This document shows positions 1 to 7,924 of a stretch of 32,428 bases of DNA, piece by piece. Position 1 is the stretch's first letter, and the number at the start of each line of letters is the position of its first letter. This DNA comes from a virus. The notes beneath the pieces were generated by a model. The model was given only the letters and a program-made list of their open reading frames with translations, did not search any database and was not told where the DNA came from. The position numbers and the translations under genes are program-made. The stretch spans positions 1-32,428 of IMG/VR virus record IMGVR_UViG_3300042292_000230; one strand, written 5' to 3'.

Positions 1-1095
1 TGGCCATATTTATAGGAGGTAGCCAAATTGTAATAGTGCCCAAACTTCCAGCAGCTCCAAAGATAATGCTATCCGTAAGCCCAAGATAAGTGTCAATTTT
101 TACCTCTCGAACTGGGTACATAACTCCGTTAGTTTTAATTGGCATACCGAATGTAGACTTTTGAACTCCTACATTGCCCATAACTTCATGGCCGTCTGTT
201 ATACCTTGTGGCTTCGCAAAACAATTTCCTCTTTCTCCGTCACCATTCCAGTAATACCCAAAACGGAGGCAACAATCTTCGTCAATAGTTGCTGGGTTGC
301 CCTCTTCGTCCTCCCAGTTTATTAGAAAATTAGTGCTAACGCTAACTGGAGTAATGTTGCAAAGGTTGTTTATGTCAAGAATACGAATGAGTTTTACCTT
401 AGTTGCTTCCATACCTCCGACAACGTATTCGTTTATTTCCAGTATGCGCCAGTAGGAGTCCATTAGCCATATCTTGTCACTAAACTTAAAGGTAAGTATG
501 TCATTCAAAGTAAGCGTAAAATAAGCCTCCATTATTCGTGCTTGGCCGTCGTAAAGTTCTCTATAATAGTTGCGCCAGTATTTATTGTATAGGTTGTTAT
601 AAGGGTTGGCAACAATGGTATGCAGAGGAACTTCTGGAGCGAAGTTTAAGTCTAAGTCACCAACGTCTGCATTCATAGTTGAGTAGTTGTTTAGACACTT
701 AACTGATGTCGGAACAACTGCAGTACCATTGTGCATATTAACACTAAAATCTGCAAAGTAGTATAGTATTCGAGCCTTTGGTTTGACAAATTCACCTTGC
801 TCGTTTAGAAATCTGGGACATACAATATCGGTATTGCTTATTCCATTGCTGGGGGTACTGGCAAAAGCTAACTCTATTTTCTCTTCCCCAGAGGCAAAGT
901 CATTTTGAACGTCAAAGTCGAACTGGTCTATCTTGTATTCCCCAAACGTGCGCCCACTATCTGCATAAAACTTATTATAATAGTCTCCGTCTTGCGCATA
1001 GGTAAACTTAAATGAAGCCTTTTGTATGTCAGTAGTGGGGTATATCATTATATCCTTGCCTATGTCAATCTTCTGACTCCAGTCCCCTCCGTCCG
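1..1095. repeat. Diverged terminal direct repeat, left copy
   Basis: This stretch is collinear with 31334-32428 without any indel. The first 127 bases match exactly, then substitutions appear, mostly scattered, with a cluster near 220-240. The encoded peptides differ at roughly two dozen of about 350 residues, mostly conservatively. This is what a circular phage assembly would show if its two ends came from two alleles. A true second copy of the gene is the alternative. Confidence 0.9.
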
Positions 1096-2458
1096 TACTG
1101 GCAATATAGTTTACCATTGGCTCAATAAATAAGGAGTTAAGATTGTTGCGGTCTGAAACTATGGCCAGATTAAACATTTTTTGAATACTCTTTATGAAGT
1201 CCACTTGCAACATATCTGGCGCGTTGTTTACCATGTTACAGAAACCACTTGTTGACACAAAAGTTAATTCAAGGCCAGTATCTATTGTCGTTACATTTCC
1301 GTTAAGGTTAATATTGCCAGCGTAGTCTCCTTGCCATTCACCTATGACAAGTTCTAACTGGTCGCCTTCATTCATTTGAACGCTGGTTATTACCTCTCTA
1401 CTAAACGTATTTCCAGCACCGCAGTCTACGTCTATTTGATATAAGGCTTGGCCAAACCAACTTGTCGACCAGTCCGCAGAGGGAAACGTTTGACCAGTTA
1501 CTACATTTCGCAAAGCCATATACACTCCAAAGCAACAATTATCTGTCGTACCACTTGCTTTTATTTTGAAACCATAGCTACCAGTCCATTGTGCAGTAAA
1601 AATTCCAGCACTAACTTGGCCATTATAGTCCCAGAATGTAGCGGTTTGTGGCGCAAGGCTTATCTGATTAGCGGCAAAACTATACGGAGCATCAAGACCC
1701 ATACCCATAGCAATTTCTGTTAAGCCTAAAAAGGTATTAGGGTCTTTGCTATTTAACCATGGCACATAAACGTTTTCTAATAACTCTGCTTTTGCGTCAA
1801 AGGTGTAAGAGAAACCAGCTTCATTCATTATCTGGTCAAATATCCATAAAGCAGTTACCGCTGGTGTCATTTGATTAGGGTACAAAGGTTTATACCCCCA
1901 GTTGCCAACATTATATGCAGAGTATAAAGGCTGGAAACCAGCAGAGGCATCGTATGCAGTAAAGTTGTATTTGTCACATAGTGTTAAAATAGTATGGTCA
2001 TTAGGCTGCCCAACTACATTGGCATAATTAAAGTCAAAATTGAGGTCTGGTAACAGAGTAAGGTCTCTTAACTTTTTGTTCGTTAATGCCCTCCCTAACG
2101 AAGCCACTTCGCCAAAGAATGTAATCTCAAACTCGAATAGTTTGCCTTGTGTCCAATATACCTTTTTGACTTGTATGTGTCCGACTGCAATAGGTATGGT
2201 TTCGACATTAAGTGTACTGGGTACTTTCACACGAAAGTCAAACCAGCCGTCAAAGTTTACGTTATAAATACTGCCAAAGAACTCTATGTTACGCTCCGAG
2301 GCTGGCACTCTAAACTCTCTGGAATAATTACTGGAGGGTTGTAAGTCCATGATGTCATTGAACGCAAAGTTCATGTGCATTTTTTCCTCATTATAGAGGT
2401 CAAGCGTGACAGAGTTTCCGCTGGTATCTGTTACAAAGAGGTGAACTTGTTGCATCAT
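1..2458 (-). CDS. Large tail/baseplate protein, partial at window edge
   Basis: An open frame runs from an ATG at 2458 (a second ATG follows at 2455) to the window edge, more than 819 codons without a stop. Joined to the right end through the terminal overlap it gives 874 residues ending at 31167. The N terminus contains FRVPASERNIEFFGS, followed by beta-rich, aromatic-rich segments and no transmembrane helix. Its start overlaps the stop of the preceding tail gene, and the tape measure follows two genes later on the circle. Large proteins at this place in Bacteroidota siphophages are usually annotated as tail or baseplate proteins, so a hub or tail-tip role is an inference from context. No enzymatic motif is visible. 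The last 350 or so residues are the polymorphic part. Confidence 0.8.
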   Translation of the reverse strand, partial: MMQQVHLFVTDTSGNSVTLDLYNEEKMHMNFAFNDIMDLQPSSNYSREFRVPASERNIEFFGSIYNVNFDGWFDFRVKVPSTLNVETIPIAVGHIQVKKVYWTQGKLFEFEITFFGEVASLGRALTNKKLRDLTLLPDLNFDFNYANVVGQPNDHTILTLCDKYNFTAYDASAGFQPLYSAYNVGNWGYKPLYPNQMTPAVTALWIFDQIMNEAGFSYTFDAKAELLENVYVPWLNSKDPNTFLGLTEIAMGMGLDAPYSFAANQISLAPQTATFWDYNGQVSAGIFTAQWTGSYGFKIKASGTTDNCCFGVYMALRNVVTGQTFPSADWSTSWFGQALYQIDVDCGAGNTFSREVITSVQMNEGDQLELVIGEWQGDYAGNINLNGNVTTIDTGLELTFVSTSGFCNMVNNAPDMLQVDFIKSIQKMFNLAIVSDRNNLNSLFIEPMVNYIASTDGGDWSQKIDIGKDIMIYPTTDIQKASFKFTYAQDGDYYNKFYADSGRTFGEYKIDQFDFDVQNDFASGEEKIELAFASTPSNGISNTDIVCPRFLNEQGEFVKPKARILYYFADFSVNMHNGTAVVPTSVKCLNNYSTMNADVGDLDLNFAPEVPLHTIVANPYNNLYNKYWRNYYRELYDGQARIMEAYFTLTLNDILTFKFSDKIWLMDSYWRILEINEYVVGGMEATKVKLIRILDINNLCNITPVSVSTNFLINWEDEEGNPATIDEDCCLRFGYYWNGDGERGNCFAKPQGITDGHEVMGNVGVQKSTFGMPIKTNGVMYPVREVKIDTYLGLTDSIIFGAAGSLGTITIWLPPINMA

Positions 2459-3684
2459 ATTCCTACTGGTTGACTGAATTTAAGTTTAATTGTCAAGTTA
2501 AATAGTCTGGAGTATCTGTCGTCTTTGACAATGAAACTGCTTTCGTCCACAATAACTGGAATTTGATTGCCGTCGTCGTCAACAATAAAGACGTCATTAC
2601 TTATTAACAATGTCTTTAATAACTCAAACTCTCCTTTGCTTAACCAGTCACTATTTATAACTATTCCTTTGGTCGCAATTACCATGCGGTCTGTTATACC
2701 TCTGTCATGGGTATTGAAAGTAAAGTCTGTCTCTGCGTATGTACCTATGACTTGGGTATATTGTTTTCTGTCAAGAGTATAGTTTACTTCGCTTTTCTTA
2801 TTGAAGTTGAAGTAATCGACACCACCGCAAGTGTTAGTCCACATGAGACGTACATTGTCAAAGCGACAATCCGACGGCACTTTGTAATAAACATACGAAC
2901 GGCTCTGTCTGCCACCAAGGGCATCAATGCCAGTTAGAATGTAGTAATACCAGTCTGGAGGTAATACTCCGTCTGCGCCTAAGTTTTGAGGGTATATGCC
3001 AACATAGTTGTTATGGTCTGGTGCTCCAGAGTCTAAGTTGTATGTCACGCTACTTAAAGACGTTCCGTCTATGTCAAAGAACTCAATATACAAATCTGTG
3101 GCATCTGTTGTTAATGCAGAAGTAAAGATTACTGACATAATTATTCCCCAGTCCTCTTGCCTTGCTGGAATATAAATGCAATTATTATCTAAGCTAAATT
3201 CGGAGGCTTGTTGCCATGAATGAGTTTTTTCGGTGCGTTCACTTAATAAATAATCCTTAGGGTCATTTAGGGCATAACGTTCGTTTGGGTCTGGTTTGTA
3301 TCCGTTACTAATTTCATAGTTAGCCAGAAAAAATGCAATCTTAAACTTCGCTGGTTTTAAGCCGTCTGGGTTTTCTGTAAATATGCCTCCGACAAGCCAC
3401 CCCTCCAGAACATTTATTTCGTCGTTAAAATGCGCAGTATATTCTGCGTTAATGTTTACAGAGTTTGCCATAGCGGTATGTTTCAAACGTTCCCTTAAAA
3501 TAGGGCATAGGTCTAACATACCAGTTCCGCTGGGGTTAGGCTGCAAGTATAGTGTTACGTCTATACTGGGTATGCTTAATATGAAGCGGAAACCAGCATT
3601 GAGATAGTTGGTACTTGTCATACATACCATGAGTTTTTGTCCGACTGGGGTATAGTCGTATGGCTGGTCAGTTATTGTTATCAT
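2455..3684 (-). CDS. Tail/baseplate structural protein
   Basis: This 409-residue protein starts MITITDQPYDYTPVG and has a beta-rich, tyrosine- and aspartate-rich composition without transmembrane segments, cysteine clusters or catalytic motifs. The pattern near residues 290-300 (CGGVDYFNF) recurs, as far as I remember, in tail proteins of Flavobacterium-type phages. It starts inside the end of the gp10-like gene (17-base overlap) and ends overlapping the start of the large tail gene, so all three are translationally linked. A distal-tail or baseplate role is inferred from position between the gp10-like protein and the large tail protein. I cannot assign a precise function. Confidence 0.75.
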   Translation of the reverse strand: MITITDQPYDYTPVGQKLMVCMTSTNYLNAGFRFILSIPSIDVTLYLQPNPSGTGMLDLCPILRERLKHTAMANSVNINAEYTAHFNDEINVLEGWLVGGIFTENPDGLKPAKFKIAFFLANYEISNGYKPDPNERYALNDPKDYLLSERTEKTHSWQQASEFSLDNNCIYIPARQEDWGIIMSVIFTSALTTDATDLYIEFFDIDGTSLSSVTYNLDSGAPDHNNYVGIYPQNLGADGVLPPDWYYYILTGIDALGGRQSRSYVYYKVPSDCRFDNVRLMWTNTCGGVDYFNFNKKSEVNYTLDRKQYTQVIGTYAETDFTFNTHDRGITDRMVIATKGIVINSDWLSKGEFELLKTLLISNDVFIVDDDGNQIPVIVDESSFIVKDDRYSRLFNLTIKLKFSQPVGI

Positions 3685-4231
3685 TGTCGTCTGTTCTAAA
3701 TGTTTTTTCTAAACTAATTGTAAAGTCTTTTGCGTATGCTTCACTTAACTTGTCTGTAAATTCGTCAATAACAAGGCTAACGGCTTCGTCAAATGAACGT
3801 CTTGCTGGTATTCCGTCTTTACCTATCTTCTTGGCAATAAGGAACGCAACGGCTTTCTTTTGCTCTTGTGTCGACTTTGTAAATTTTCCTCTGGAGTCTC
3901 TTAACACTACTGGCTTTGCACGCATCCAAGCTAAGATTGAGTCAACTGGAGGTGCTTTTTTATTTTTACCACGTCCAAACTCTACTGCCTCATAGTAATT
4001 CTTTGCGTCTCCTTTGGCATAGACCATTATGTCTATTGAACTTCCCTTTATATTGAGGCGGTACGCTAATGACTTAACCAGAGTACCACTTGCCACCGCA
4101 CGTCTCTTTCTGTCACCTACTTGCTTCCAGCGTTTATAGTCCTCTTTCATGAGGTCAATAACTACCTTAGCCATTTCGTTAATGACTTTGAAATAGTTAG
4201 GCTTCGATAGTTCGTTGTTCTCGTCAGCCAT
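3668..4231 (-). CDS. HK97 gp10-like tail completion protein
   Basis: From the ATG at 4231 the protein has 187 residues and begins MADENNELSK. A longer start at 4288 is possible but would run through the small gene upstream, so the inner start is preferred. The middle reads YYEAVEFGRGKNKKAPP, followed by a basic stretch and IPARRSFDEAV. That is the layout of HK97 gp10-like neck or tail-completion proteins (EFG, then P.R.F). Such proteins join tail to head. The gene sits among tail genes downstream of the fibre, with an 8-base overlap to the small gene before it and a 17-base overlap with the tail gene after it. The acidic and asparagine-rich C terminus ends DDNDNNN. Confidence 0.7.
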   Translation of the reverse strand: MADENNELSKPNYFKVINEMAKVVIDLMKEDYKRWKQVGDRKRRAVASGTLVKSLAYRLNIKGSSIDIMVYAKGDAKNYYEAVEFGRGKNKKAPPVDSILAWMRAKPVVLRDSRGKFTKSTQEQKKAVAFLIAKKIGKDGIPARRSFDEAVSLVIDEFTDKLSEAYAKDFTISLEKTFRTDDNDNNN

Positions 4232-4364
4232 TGTCCTCTGTTGTTTCCTCTGGTATTTCCTCGAATATAGTTGTGTACATGAGGCCACTATTTATAGCCT
4301 CTTGCTCGTCAAGGGTTTCGATATACCCATTGTCAGTAAACATTCTGTGTTTCTTTAATATCAT
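4224..4364 (-). CDS. Small acidic protein, 46 aa, between fibre and gp10-like gene
   Basis: An ATG at 4364 overlaps the stop of the fibre gene as ATGA, and the frame ends at 4224, overlapping the ATG of the gp10-like gene by 8 bases. The 46-residue product begins MILKKHRMFTDNG and ends in an acidic tail (EEIPEETTEDNG). Both junctions are typical of translational coupling in this genome, which is the main evidence that it is real. No family is recognised. A small tail-assembly or fibre-associated protein would fit the place, but that is a guess. Confidence 0.6.
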   Translation of the reverse strand: MILKKHRMFTDNGYIETLDEQEAINSGLMYTTIFEEIPEETTEDNG

Positions 4365-6709
4365 CGTGCAGTTGTTAATATGTTTTCGTAACCTAAGTAA
4401 TCGCAGTAAACAAGTCTGGCAGTTGTTCCAAGTGTTTTATATATTCCTTGTTTAACAAGCACAAATCTATTATTTGAAGCAAGCGGAATGTTAGTTGTAT
4501 GTGTCGCAACCAAAGTACCATTGACATAAAATGCTGCCGACGTTCCAGTTGCATTTATTTCTATTCTTAATTTAGTCCACGCTCCATTAGTTACTGCAAC
4601 CGAAGTTGTGGTAAGTGTTCTTACTAAATTTGCAACTGAAACACATTGCCAATTTGGTGATGCAGCCGTACCATTTAAGGTGCCACCTTCGTCGTATGTA
4701 AAAAACACTCCGTCACCCTCTTGTGTATTTGCACCATTAGAACCAAAACCACTAAGCCAACGAAATCTATTTGTTGCGTCACTTAAAGTATTTATATTTA
4801 TTGATGTTTCAAAATTCCAAACTCCAGCGCCAAACCAAAGTATTGCAACACTTGCGTTTGTATGGTTAGCATAATTAGTTGTTGCAGTCGCAGTTGAATA
4901 ATACTGCACACCTTGCTGGTTAGTTCTGTTTGGAATTGATGTGCCACTATTTGATATTACACCTCCAGACGTTAATGACACTAATCCGTCAAGTGTTGCT
5001 GAATTTCCTATAAAGTCAGTAAAGAATGAAACCAGACGCTTTCCTCTGTCTATAAATGACATGGAATTTATAGCGTCTATTGTGGGGTACTTTGTTCCAG
5101 TTCCGTCTGTGGCCAGAGAGTTCTGTTTATTAGCAACGTTCTCTGCCGTATATCCGAGTGTGGACTGGTATAAGGTGTCAAAGTAAGTCTTTAAGGTCGC
5201 CTTTACATTTGCCCATGTCAGTTTCTTCCAGAGTAAGTTAGCGTCTGCACTATCGTATAATAGAACTGCGTCAGCGTCTATGGGTGTACTCTTGCTCTGG
5301 TCTGTTGCTACGTCATGCAATTCGTTAAGTTCGTATCCGTTCTGAATAGCCAAAACAATACGTCCCAAGTTTGGGTGGCTTCTGGCAACATAACCAATAA
5401 AGACAGAATGATTAGGCTCTGCTGGAGGGGTATTTGCTACCATGCCTCCAGCAATAGATGCGCTTAACCATAAAGTGTCTCCAGCACTAAAAGCAGAAGT
5501 ATTTAAGTCATGTAAAGTTCCATTTACTGCAACTTGTCCGTCTGAGTTATTCGCAATATTCGCAATAACAATTCCTATGGTCTTACTGCTTGTTGCCTCC
5601 GTATTAGCTTGCGCAAGAACTGCGTTTGGTCTGTTTCCAGTTGCCCCACTTAAATAGACAATCTGCCCTTTTGTTAGTGTTGTTCCAGTTGAATTGCGCA
5701 CAACTATTTGTATGCGTTCGGCACTATCTACTACTCCGTCTACGTCGGTGTCATAGACAGACTTAAACATGTCTCCAAAACCAGAAATATCTGGCTTATT
5801 CAATATCTCTGCTACTCCAGAGGTAGCACTCCAGTCACTATTAACTTGTGCCGCTGGTATAGTAGGTTTGTTTAATATCTCTGACAATCCACTTGTTGAA
5901 CTCCAGTCAGAATTTACTTGCGCAGCTGGTATTGTTGGTAAGTTGTCAAGGTCTCCATAGTCATTACTGAATGCAGTCGCTCCTAAGTCTGCGCTATTTG
6001 CTTTCAGTCCTATTTCGGTATTCATGTCAATAATAGTTTGACAATCTGGTAAGTCCTCGCACGTTAGTCCTCCAGCCTCTATTAGATGCCAGCCCCTAAC
6101 TCCTAATGCGTCCGTTCCATAGTAATAGTTAGGTAGTGGTTCTGCTAAGTCATTAACAAGGCTGACGTCTCCGTTGTCGTCAAGGTTAAGGCTATCTATG
6201 AAGTGCAAACGAAAGTATGTACCACTCTGCGAAGAGTAGCCAAAGTTGTTCCAGTCGGCTGGCACATTACAAGCGTCCCAGTAATAAGGCACTACTAATG
6301 TCATGGTTAATTTCCAGCCAGTAAGCGTGTGCTTATCCGCTTCCATGAACGGAGTAATACTGGCATTGGTCACGCTAATTAGACTTCCAAAGAATGTGTC
6401 GTCATTAGTTATGGTATTGATTAAGTCCTCTGCTATCTGCTGGAGGTCACTAAGCGTTTCGGCTTGGTACTCTGTTTTGGTCTCCTTGTCCCTTGGCAAA
6501 TCAGCAAAGACTATTTCAAACTGAAACTCCTTTGAGCCTTCCAGATATTGCACGACGCTGGGTATAACGTGCATAAAAGGGTAAACTGGAAATTTGAGTA
6601 AGTCCTCGTTGGTAATGAAACCATGACTAAATGCTTTTAGAATAAAATGACCTTCGGCAAAAGCCTTAAATCGAGTTAGAATTGCGTTGTAGGATTGTAT
6701 GCTTGACAT
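4361..6709 (-). CDS. Tail fibre fused to an N-terminal tail-completion-like domain
   Basis: The protein has 782 residues. Residues 1 to about 170 look like a compact tail-terminator or completion domain (FMHVIPSVVQYLEG, then FEIVFADLPRDKETKTEY). Residues 225-310 carry a heptad-like linker and two 24-residue repeats ending EILNKP. Residues 330-460 (TKGQIVYLSGATGNRPNAV) resemble fibre domains found in many phages. Residues 560-782 look like a lectin or concanavalin-like beta sandwich (LRIEINATGTSAAFYVNGT). Receptor binding is therefore expected at the C terminus. The gene follows the tail chaperone frameshift product, whose stop lies 44 bases inside this gene. The one-protein combination of tail completion and receptor binding is unusual, though the first domain assignment is by appearance only. 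Confidence 0.75.
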   Translation of the reverse strand: MSSIQSYNAILTRFKAFAEGHFILKAFSHGFITNEDLLKFPVYPFMHVIPSVVQYLEGSKEFQFEIVFADLPRDKETKTEYQAETLSDLQQIAEDLINTITNDDTFFGSLISVTNASITPFMEADKHTLTGWKLTMTLVVPYYWDACNVPADWNNFGYSSQSGTYFRLHFIDSLNLDDNGDVSLVNDLAEPLPNYYYGTDALGVRGWHLIEAGGLTCEDLPDCQTIIDMNTEIGLKANSADLGATAFSNDYGDLDNLPTIPAAQVNSDWSSTSGLSEILNKPTIPAAQVNSDWSATSGVAEILNKPDISGFGDMFKSVYDTDVDGVVDSAERIQIVVRNSTGTTLTKGQIVYLSGATGNRPNAVLAQANTEATSSKTIGIVIANIANNSDGQVAVNGTLHDLNTSAFSAGDTLWLSASIAGGMVANTPPAEPNHSVFIGYVARSHPNLGRIVLAIQNGYELNELHDVATDQSKSTPIDADAVLLYDSADANLLWKKLTWANVKATLKTYFDTLYQSTLGYTAENVANKQNSLATDGTGTKYPTIDAINSMSFIDRGKRLVSFFTDFIGNSATLDGLVSLTSGGVISNSGTSIPNRTNQQGVQYYSTATATTNYANHTNASVAILWFGAGVWNFETSININTLSDATNRFRWLSGFGSNGANTQEGDGVFFTYDEGGTLNGTAASPNWQCVSVANLVRTLTTTSVAVTNGAWTKLRIEINATGTSAAFYVNGTLVATHTTNIPLASNNRFVLVKQGIYKTLGTTARLVYCDYLGYENILTTAR
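5792..5935 (-). repeat. Two 24-residue tandem repeats in the fibre gene
   Basis: Residues 259-282 and 283-306 of the fibre are near copies, each running TIPAAQVNSDWS to EILNKP. The DNA copies have drifted at silent sites, so the protein sequence is under selection. This kind of repeat is a common fibre shaft element. Confidence 0.85.
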
Positions 6710-7432
6710 AGTTGTAATCTTTAATATAAGTCATATATGTAAATAGTTCCCATGCTTTCTTTTGGACAATGGTATCTAATTTAGTTAGGTCTCTGTCGCA
6801 AGCGTCCATTAGTACATGATACCAGCCGTACCTTGACAATGTATCTGCAAGTCCGTCGTCTACTGCGGTTGCGTGTTCTCCAGTTCCAGCAGTTCCTTTA
6901 TCTGTTGGCTTAAAAAGTCGCTCGAAATGTTGTGCAGTTCGTCGTGCAAAGTCGAAAAAAAAAGCATCGCTCCATTAAACACTTCAAGTGTCATAGCACT
7001 TATTTCGTCCTCTCGGAGTTCATTCTCTTTAATGCTATATGGCTCAATCTGGTATTGTTTATTGACACGAATAGTAATAGGTCGGTATAAGATACCAGCA
7101 ATCTTTACTATGTTCTTTTTGATGTCCTTTGCGTATTCTGTTAAGTCAATGTATTCACCAACGGAAATATCATATAAGTTTGGCATAAAGCCATATTCCC
7201 TTCCATTAAGAGTTATGGTCTGGAAATGCTTAGCACTTTCTTTACGGAGTCCGTCTGCAAATACTGCTATTAGTTCTCCATAGTGTCGAATAGGTATTTT
7301 TTCTGCCTCCTCTTTGGTAACAGAACATATTGCCATTATACGCTCCAGTTCGGTACTGGCCAAATGAAAGTCTTTGAACTGCTTAATGGTTATGCTCTCA
7401 TAGTCGCTGGGAATTTCTACACTTATTGCCAT
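6666..7432 (-). CDS. Tail assembly chaperone, long form made by -1 frameshift
   Basis: The short chaperone frame (7432 to 6860) can be joined by a -1 shift on a run of nine T residues (minus strand, 6963-6955) to a second frame that stays open until TAA at 6668-6666, giving 255 residues. The shifted part contains RYGWYHVLMDACDRDLTKLD and a helical C terminus, which resembles the T domain of tail chaperone pairs in Bacteroidota phages. The slip site reads T TTT TTT in the zero-frame phase, the ideal heptamer for a tandem -1 slip. The arithmetic is consistent: 767 bases plus one re-read base is 256 codons. Lambda G and GT are the model. The extension covers an otherwise empty gap between the short chaperone and the fibre gene. 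Confidence 0.8.
6860..7432 (-). CDS. Tail assembly chaperone, short form (gpG-like)
   Basis: This 190-residue protein starts MAISVEIPSDYESITIKQFK and is mainly helical and acidic. It has no transmembrane segment. In siphophages the short chaperone coats the tape measure during tail assembly and is made in excess over the frameshifted long form. Here it is followed by an in-frame U9 slip site at residues 157-159 and by a -1 frame extension, which is the strongest sign of the role. It has its own upstream TATATTTG box at 7453-7460. The beginning MTLEVFNGAMLF region lies just before the slip. The tape measure is not adjacent; several tail genes intervene on the circle. Confidence 0.75.
   Translation of the reverse strand: MAISVEIPSDYESITIKQFKDFHLASTELERIMAICSVTKEEAEKIPIRHYGELIAVFADGLRKESAKHFQTITLNGREYGFMPNLYDISVGEYIDLTEYAKDIKKNIVKIAGILYRPITIRVNKQYQIEPYSIKENELREDEISAMTLEVFNGAMLFFSTLHDELHNISSDFLSQQIKELLELENTQPQ
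6955..6963 (-). promoter_or_regulatory. Programmed -1 ribosomal frameshift site (U9)
   Basis: On the minus strand the codons read CTT TTT TTT TCG. A tandem -1 slip on T TTT TTT gives TTC GAC and opens the chaperone extension. I did not see an obvious strong pseudoknot downstream, but the nine-base run alone is very slippery. Confidence 0.8.
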
Positions 7433-7452
7433 TGGGTTGTTATTTAGTCAAG

Positions 7453-7460
7453 CAAATATA
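7453..7460 (-). promoter_or_regulatory. Bacteroidota-type -7 box before the tail module
   Basis: The minus strand reads TTTAGTATATTTG here, containing a perfect TAnnTTTG, 20 bases before the chaperone ATG. I do not see a TTG at the usual 20-base spacing, so the -33 element is weak or supplied by another factor such as the phage sigma-like protein. Confidence 0.55.
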
Positions 7461-7485
7461 CTAAATAAAGTTAGACAATAATTGG

Positions 7486-7578
7486 CTATCCTTTGCCAGA
7501 CATACTTCGAGACTGGTATTCATAGGACAAATACATGACCTCCAGTAACCAACGTTTGAACTTTTTATAGTTTGTCAT
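7486..7578 (-). CDS. Possible 30-aa basic peptide after the small terminase-like gene
   Basis: An ATG at 7578 lies 14 bases inside the end of the small-terminase-like gene, and the frame ends with TAG at 7486. The product begins MTNYKKFKRWLLEV and is basic and aromatic. Overlap with the upstream gene and coverage of an otherwise empty gap argue for it. Its shortness and the lack of any recognised family argue against it. Confidence 0.35.
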   Translation of the reverse strand: MTNYKKFKRWLLEVMYLSYEYQSRSMSGKG

Positions 7579-7924
7579 AAATCATAACTTGTAATGGGGC
7601 ATCATTTACTCCAGCAACCTCTTGTCTTTCGATGTAACCTCTTCGCTTGCCTTTGGTCTTTAAGAAAAATATAGTTGCAGTTGTGTCTCCGTCTAATATC
7701 TTCTTATGGAGTTGAGACTCTGCGAAGTCAAGGGTTACGTCGTTTAATGAGTCTACTGCTTCGCTATATGCTTCGTCGTCGTGCAACCAGCGGTAATGAG
7801 TCTTTCGGTCAATACCTACTGACTTACAAGCGGTTGTAACAATGCCAAGGCTCTTTTCGAGGGCTTGTAACATAGCCTCCTTTTTTAGTGAGGCATTTTG
7901 TGGCTTAGTTTCCTTCTGACTCAT
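7565..7924 (-). CDS. Terminase small subunit-like HTH protein
   Basis: This 119-residue protein carries a helix-turn-helix at about residues 27-47 (GIVTTACKSVGIDRKTHYRW), then an acidic helix, and DGDTTATIFFLKTKG followed by a basic GYIERQEV stretch. That order is typical of phage small terminases that recognise packaging sites. If so, it is far from the large terminase, which lies on the opposite strand at 18903. It overlaps the IbrB-like gene by 20 bases, so it is transcribed at the end of the modification cassette. A transcriptional regulator with the same HTH is the main alternative. Confidence 0.65.
   Translation of the reverse strand: MSQKETKPQNASLKKEAMLQALEKSLGIVTTACKSVGIDRKTHYRWLHDDEAYSEAVDSLNDVTLDFAESQLHKKILDGDTTATIFFLKTKGKRRGYIERQEVAGVNDAPLQVMIYDKL

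Noticed and set aside
1-1095. Diversity-generating retroelement explaining the variable tail gene
   Set aside because: No reverse transcriptase gene is in the window, the changes are spread over 1 kb, and they are not limited to adenine positions of a short template.
4232-4288. Longer start of the gp10-like gene
   Set aside because: It would run through the small coupled gene at 4224-4364, and the added residues look basic and unlike the rest.
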